Assembly: GCF_009882985.1 (NCBI RefSeq)
Contig: NZ_WTUZ01000039.1
Location: 372,001-436,000, forward strand
DNA length: 64,000 nucleotides
Source of the DNA: Paenibacillus silvestris
GTDB lineage: Bacteria > Bacillota > Bacilli > Paenibacillales > NBRC-103111
Direction of reading: 5' to 3'
Shown: positions 62,160-64,000 of the stretch, one piece after another
Numbering within the stretch: the first letter of the stretch is position 1
Layout of the letters: every line of letters begins with the position of its first letter
Notes under the pieces: model-generated
The model's database searches: none
The model's input: only the letters and a program-made list of their open reading frames with translations
What the model was told of the DNA's origin: nothing
Translations under genes and position numbers: made by a program

Positions 62160-62659
62160 GAATGCGCTTCCTCTCCATTGTAGGCTAACATAGATAAACT
62201 AGAGGGTTTTAATCTTTGACATCCCTTCATTATGGCTGAAAAATAAGCTGGTGTAAAGGAAGCGGAGACTACCTTTCTAGTAGGATAAAGGCTTTTGGCG
62301 GATTTGCCAAGACAAGTTTTTCCTTTTAGCCAATCAAATAAAGGTCAAATTCTCGGGACTCGGGCCTGATTCGCTTCTTATCTATATAATTGGTTGCTGT
62401 CGAAATCGTCTTCCCTCAAGACTCTACTCCCTAATTTACAAAGGGAGTAGAGTCTTTCTTTTTTTTAATAAAACAACACCTAAAATGCCCGTTGTTCTCG
62501 ATAAGATGACTGTTTTGGCAAAAGCGAATAACGAATTGTGTAAACATCGGTAACATCGGCAACAATTTCTTAAAGCATCTATGATTACCAGCAAACATTT
62601 GCTAGCTACAATGAAGGAAGTAAGGCGAACATAAAGGCAGATAAGAGAGGAGATTCTAA
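62160..62659. other. non-coding interval with an orphan terminator
   Basis: No ORF was found. A TATAAT lies at 62385-62390 and the strong terminator at 62418-62468 is not preceded by any gene on its strand. CATCGGTAA / CATCGGCAA is directly repeated near 62547-62566. A weak TACAAT -10 candidate (62607-62612) precedes the next importer gene. Confidence 0.5.
62418..62468 (+). terminator. strong orphan Rho-independent terminator
   Basis: A perfect 15-bp stem AAGACTCTACTCCCT (62418-62432) / AGGGAGTAGAGTCTT (62442-62456), then TCTTTTTTTT. With no gene upstream on this strand it must end a small RNA, a leader transcript or read-through. Confidence 0.85.
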
Positions 62660-63736
62660 GTGATAACGAAAGAAGCTGCTGCTTATGACAACAAGCCTAA
62701 TCCAAGATTGCAGGAGCGTCTAACAGTCAAGTCGCGCTCCCGAAGAAAAGCGCTAGAAGCGTGGACGGGATTGTGTTATGCCCTTCCGGCGCTGGCTCTG
62801 CTATTGTTGTTTCGTTATTGGCCACTTCTGTTCGGCATGTGGATGAGTTTGTGGAAGTGGGGGTATGTGCCAGAGCAATTCGTAGGATTCGATAATTACA
62901 TTCGTATTTTTACAGAGGACCTCGTTGTACAAGATTCAATCTCCGGCTTGCAGCTCGGTCCAGTTGGACAAGGCTTCATTGTCACCCTATTTTACGCGAT
63001 AGGCACGATTCCCTTGTCGCTGTTGCTTTCATTTTTTGTTGCCTATGTCTTGTTTCATATAACGAAAGGAAGAACCGTGCTGCGTGTCCTTTTTTTCCTT
63101 CCGTACATTACTTCGCAGGTTGCAGCAGCCATTGTATTCAAATGGATTTTCCATCCGAGCGTGGGGCTCGCGAATTGGGCTGTAAGTAACATGGGAGGAA
63201 CGCCGCAACAATGGCTGACCGACCCGGATCCAATTCTAATGAAGCTGATTCAATCCTTCGGCGGACACTGGCCTTCATCGATCCCAACGGCATTCGCAGG
63301 TCCGACTTGGGCGCTTGCTGTGATCATGTTGTTTACGATATGGGGCAGCCTTGGTTTTCAGATTATTGTGTTCCTATCGGGGCTAACGCAAATTCCGCAT
63401 GATCTCACAGAGTCAGCTCGAATTGATGGCGCCAGGACTTGGCACACGATCCGTCATATCACGCTGCCGCTCCTTTCGCCAACTTGGTTTTTACTAATTA
63501 TTGTATCGGTGATTGGCGCGTTCGAATCGTTTAATGCTTTCTATGTTTTCTCTGGTGGAGAAGGTGGGCCATTAGGCTCTACGATGTCACTGCCTTTGTA
63601 TATTTTCAGAAGCTTCTATGTGTACGGTCAAGTTGGTTATGCCTCAGCCGTCTCGATGGTGCTATTCGTACTCTTGCTTGGATTAACCTGGCTGCAGCTG
63701 CGTTACGGCGAGAAAAAGGTTCACTATATGCATTAA
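62660..63736 (+). CDS. carbohydrate ABC transporter permease (MalF type)
   Basis: 358 residues, six helices, with a long basic cytoplasmic N-terminus (about 1-35) and an extra extracellular loop between helices 1 and 2. EAA loop LTESARIDGARTWHTIRHITLPLLSP. GTG start at 62660 after GAGAGGAGA. First visible gene of an importer operon that continues off the window; no binding protein precedes it, so that may lie downstream. Substrate unknown. Confidence 0.88.
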   Translation: MITKEAAAYDNKPNPRLQERLTVKSRSRRKALEAWTGLCYALPALALLLLFRYWPLLFGMWMSLWKWGYVPEQFVGFDNYIRIFTEDLVVQDSISGLQLGPVGQGFIVTLFYAIGTIPLSLLLSFFVAYVLFHITKGRTVLRVLFFLPYITSQVAAAIVFKWIFHPSVGLANWAVSNMGGTPQQWLTDPDPILMKLIQSFGGHWPSSIPTAFAGPTWALAVIMLFTIWGSLGFQIIVFLSGLTQIPHDLTESARIDGARTWHTIRHITLPLLSPTWFLLIIVSVIGAFESFNAFYVFSGGEGGPLGSTMSLPLYIFRSFYVYGQVGYASAVSMVLFVLLLGLTWLQLRYGEKKVHYMH

Positions 63737-63757
63737 TGCAGGATGGAGGATGAAAGG

Positions 63758-64000
63758 ATGTTTGGCTCAGTAGGATCAAGCCGTTCTTCCAAAATAACAT
63801 GGTTGTTCGTGTGGATTTGCACGGTATTGTTAGCCTGCTGCGTGGTGTTCCCCTTCGTGTGGATGATTCTGACCTCGCTCAAAAGCGCCGAGGAAATTAA
63901 TCGCATGCCGCCAACATGGCTGCCTGAGGTGTGGCACCTAAAGAACTACGCGGAAGCTTGGCTGAAACCGGAATCCACCTTTCAGCGCTATTTTGTCAAT
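63758..64000 (+). CDS. carbohydrate ABC transporter permease (MalG type), 3' partial
   Basis: The 81 codons to the window edge read MFGSVGSSRSSKITWLFVW, then a helix ending PFVWMILTSLKSAEEINRMPP, the standard MalG opening. GGAGG lies 7 bp before the ATG at 63758. It follows the MalF-type gene by 21 bp and is its partner. Confidence 0.8.
   Translation, partial: MFGSVGSSRSSKITWLFVWICTVLLACCVVFPFVWMILTSLKSAEEINRMPPTWLPEVWHLKNYAEAWLKPESTFQRYFVN

Overview
The window reads as chromosomal DNA of a Paenibacillus-type, spore-forming, Gram-positive saprophyte. This is inferred from strong AGGAGG-type ribosome sites, mid-range base composition, S-layer-homology (SLH) proteins, LplA/LplB/LplC-type sugar ABC importers, many glycoside hydrolases, MocR regulators and an AraC regulator with an extracellular sensor. 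No rRNA, tRNA, CRISPR array, prophage or insertion sequence was recognised.

Layout. 2-5947 is a very large secreted-type modular esterase/glycosidase, open at the left edge. 6171-7934 is a GH2 enzyme behind a promoter bracketed by TTAGTTAAC operators. 8097-12818 holds a short homoserine dehydrogenase, a TetR regulator divergent from an NADP-binding oxidoreductase with three 14-bp repeats between them, a composite GNAT acetyltransferase and an aldo/keto reductase. 12877-14830 (minus) is an ABC-class ATPase of unknown role preceded by a 14-codon leader ORF and two terminators that look like a translation-coupled attenuator. 14979-22481 carries small envelope proteins, an EamA exporter divergent from a MocR regulator, a GNAT, a MATE pump, a lone argC with an ARG box, a DUF1348 protein and the tail of a lost HAD hydrolase.

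22980-32485 is a cell-surface region: an SLH-repeat protein, then two tandem S8 subtilases. The first has lost all four catalytic residues; the second is catalytically complete and carries three C-terminal SLH motifs.

33083-43220 is a complete glycan locus: sugar ABC importer, GH3 beta-glucosidase, GH94 1,2-beta-oligoglucan phosphorylase type enzyme and a LacI regulator, with GAAACGTTTC operators in the divergent promoter region. Its make-up matches the known sophoro-oligosaccharide (beta-1,2-glucan) locus of Listeria. 43357-49569 holds an NmrA-like protein, a DUF2975 membrane protein, a GlcG-like protein, a class D beta-lactamase divergent from a second MocR, and a catalase.

50046-62159 is a mannose-glycan locus: lipoprotein SBP, GH38 and GH125 mannosidases, two LplB/LplC permeases, a GH130 enzyme and a membrane-anchored AraC regulator. 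Two of its transcription units share a cre-like site. A further sugar importer begins at 62660 and runs off the right edge.

Intergenic DNA carries at least two families of dispersed repeats (22563-22741 with 51773-51948, and 32593-32830) and two hexanucleotide satellites (32895-32942, 52041-52070).
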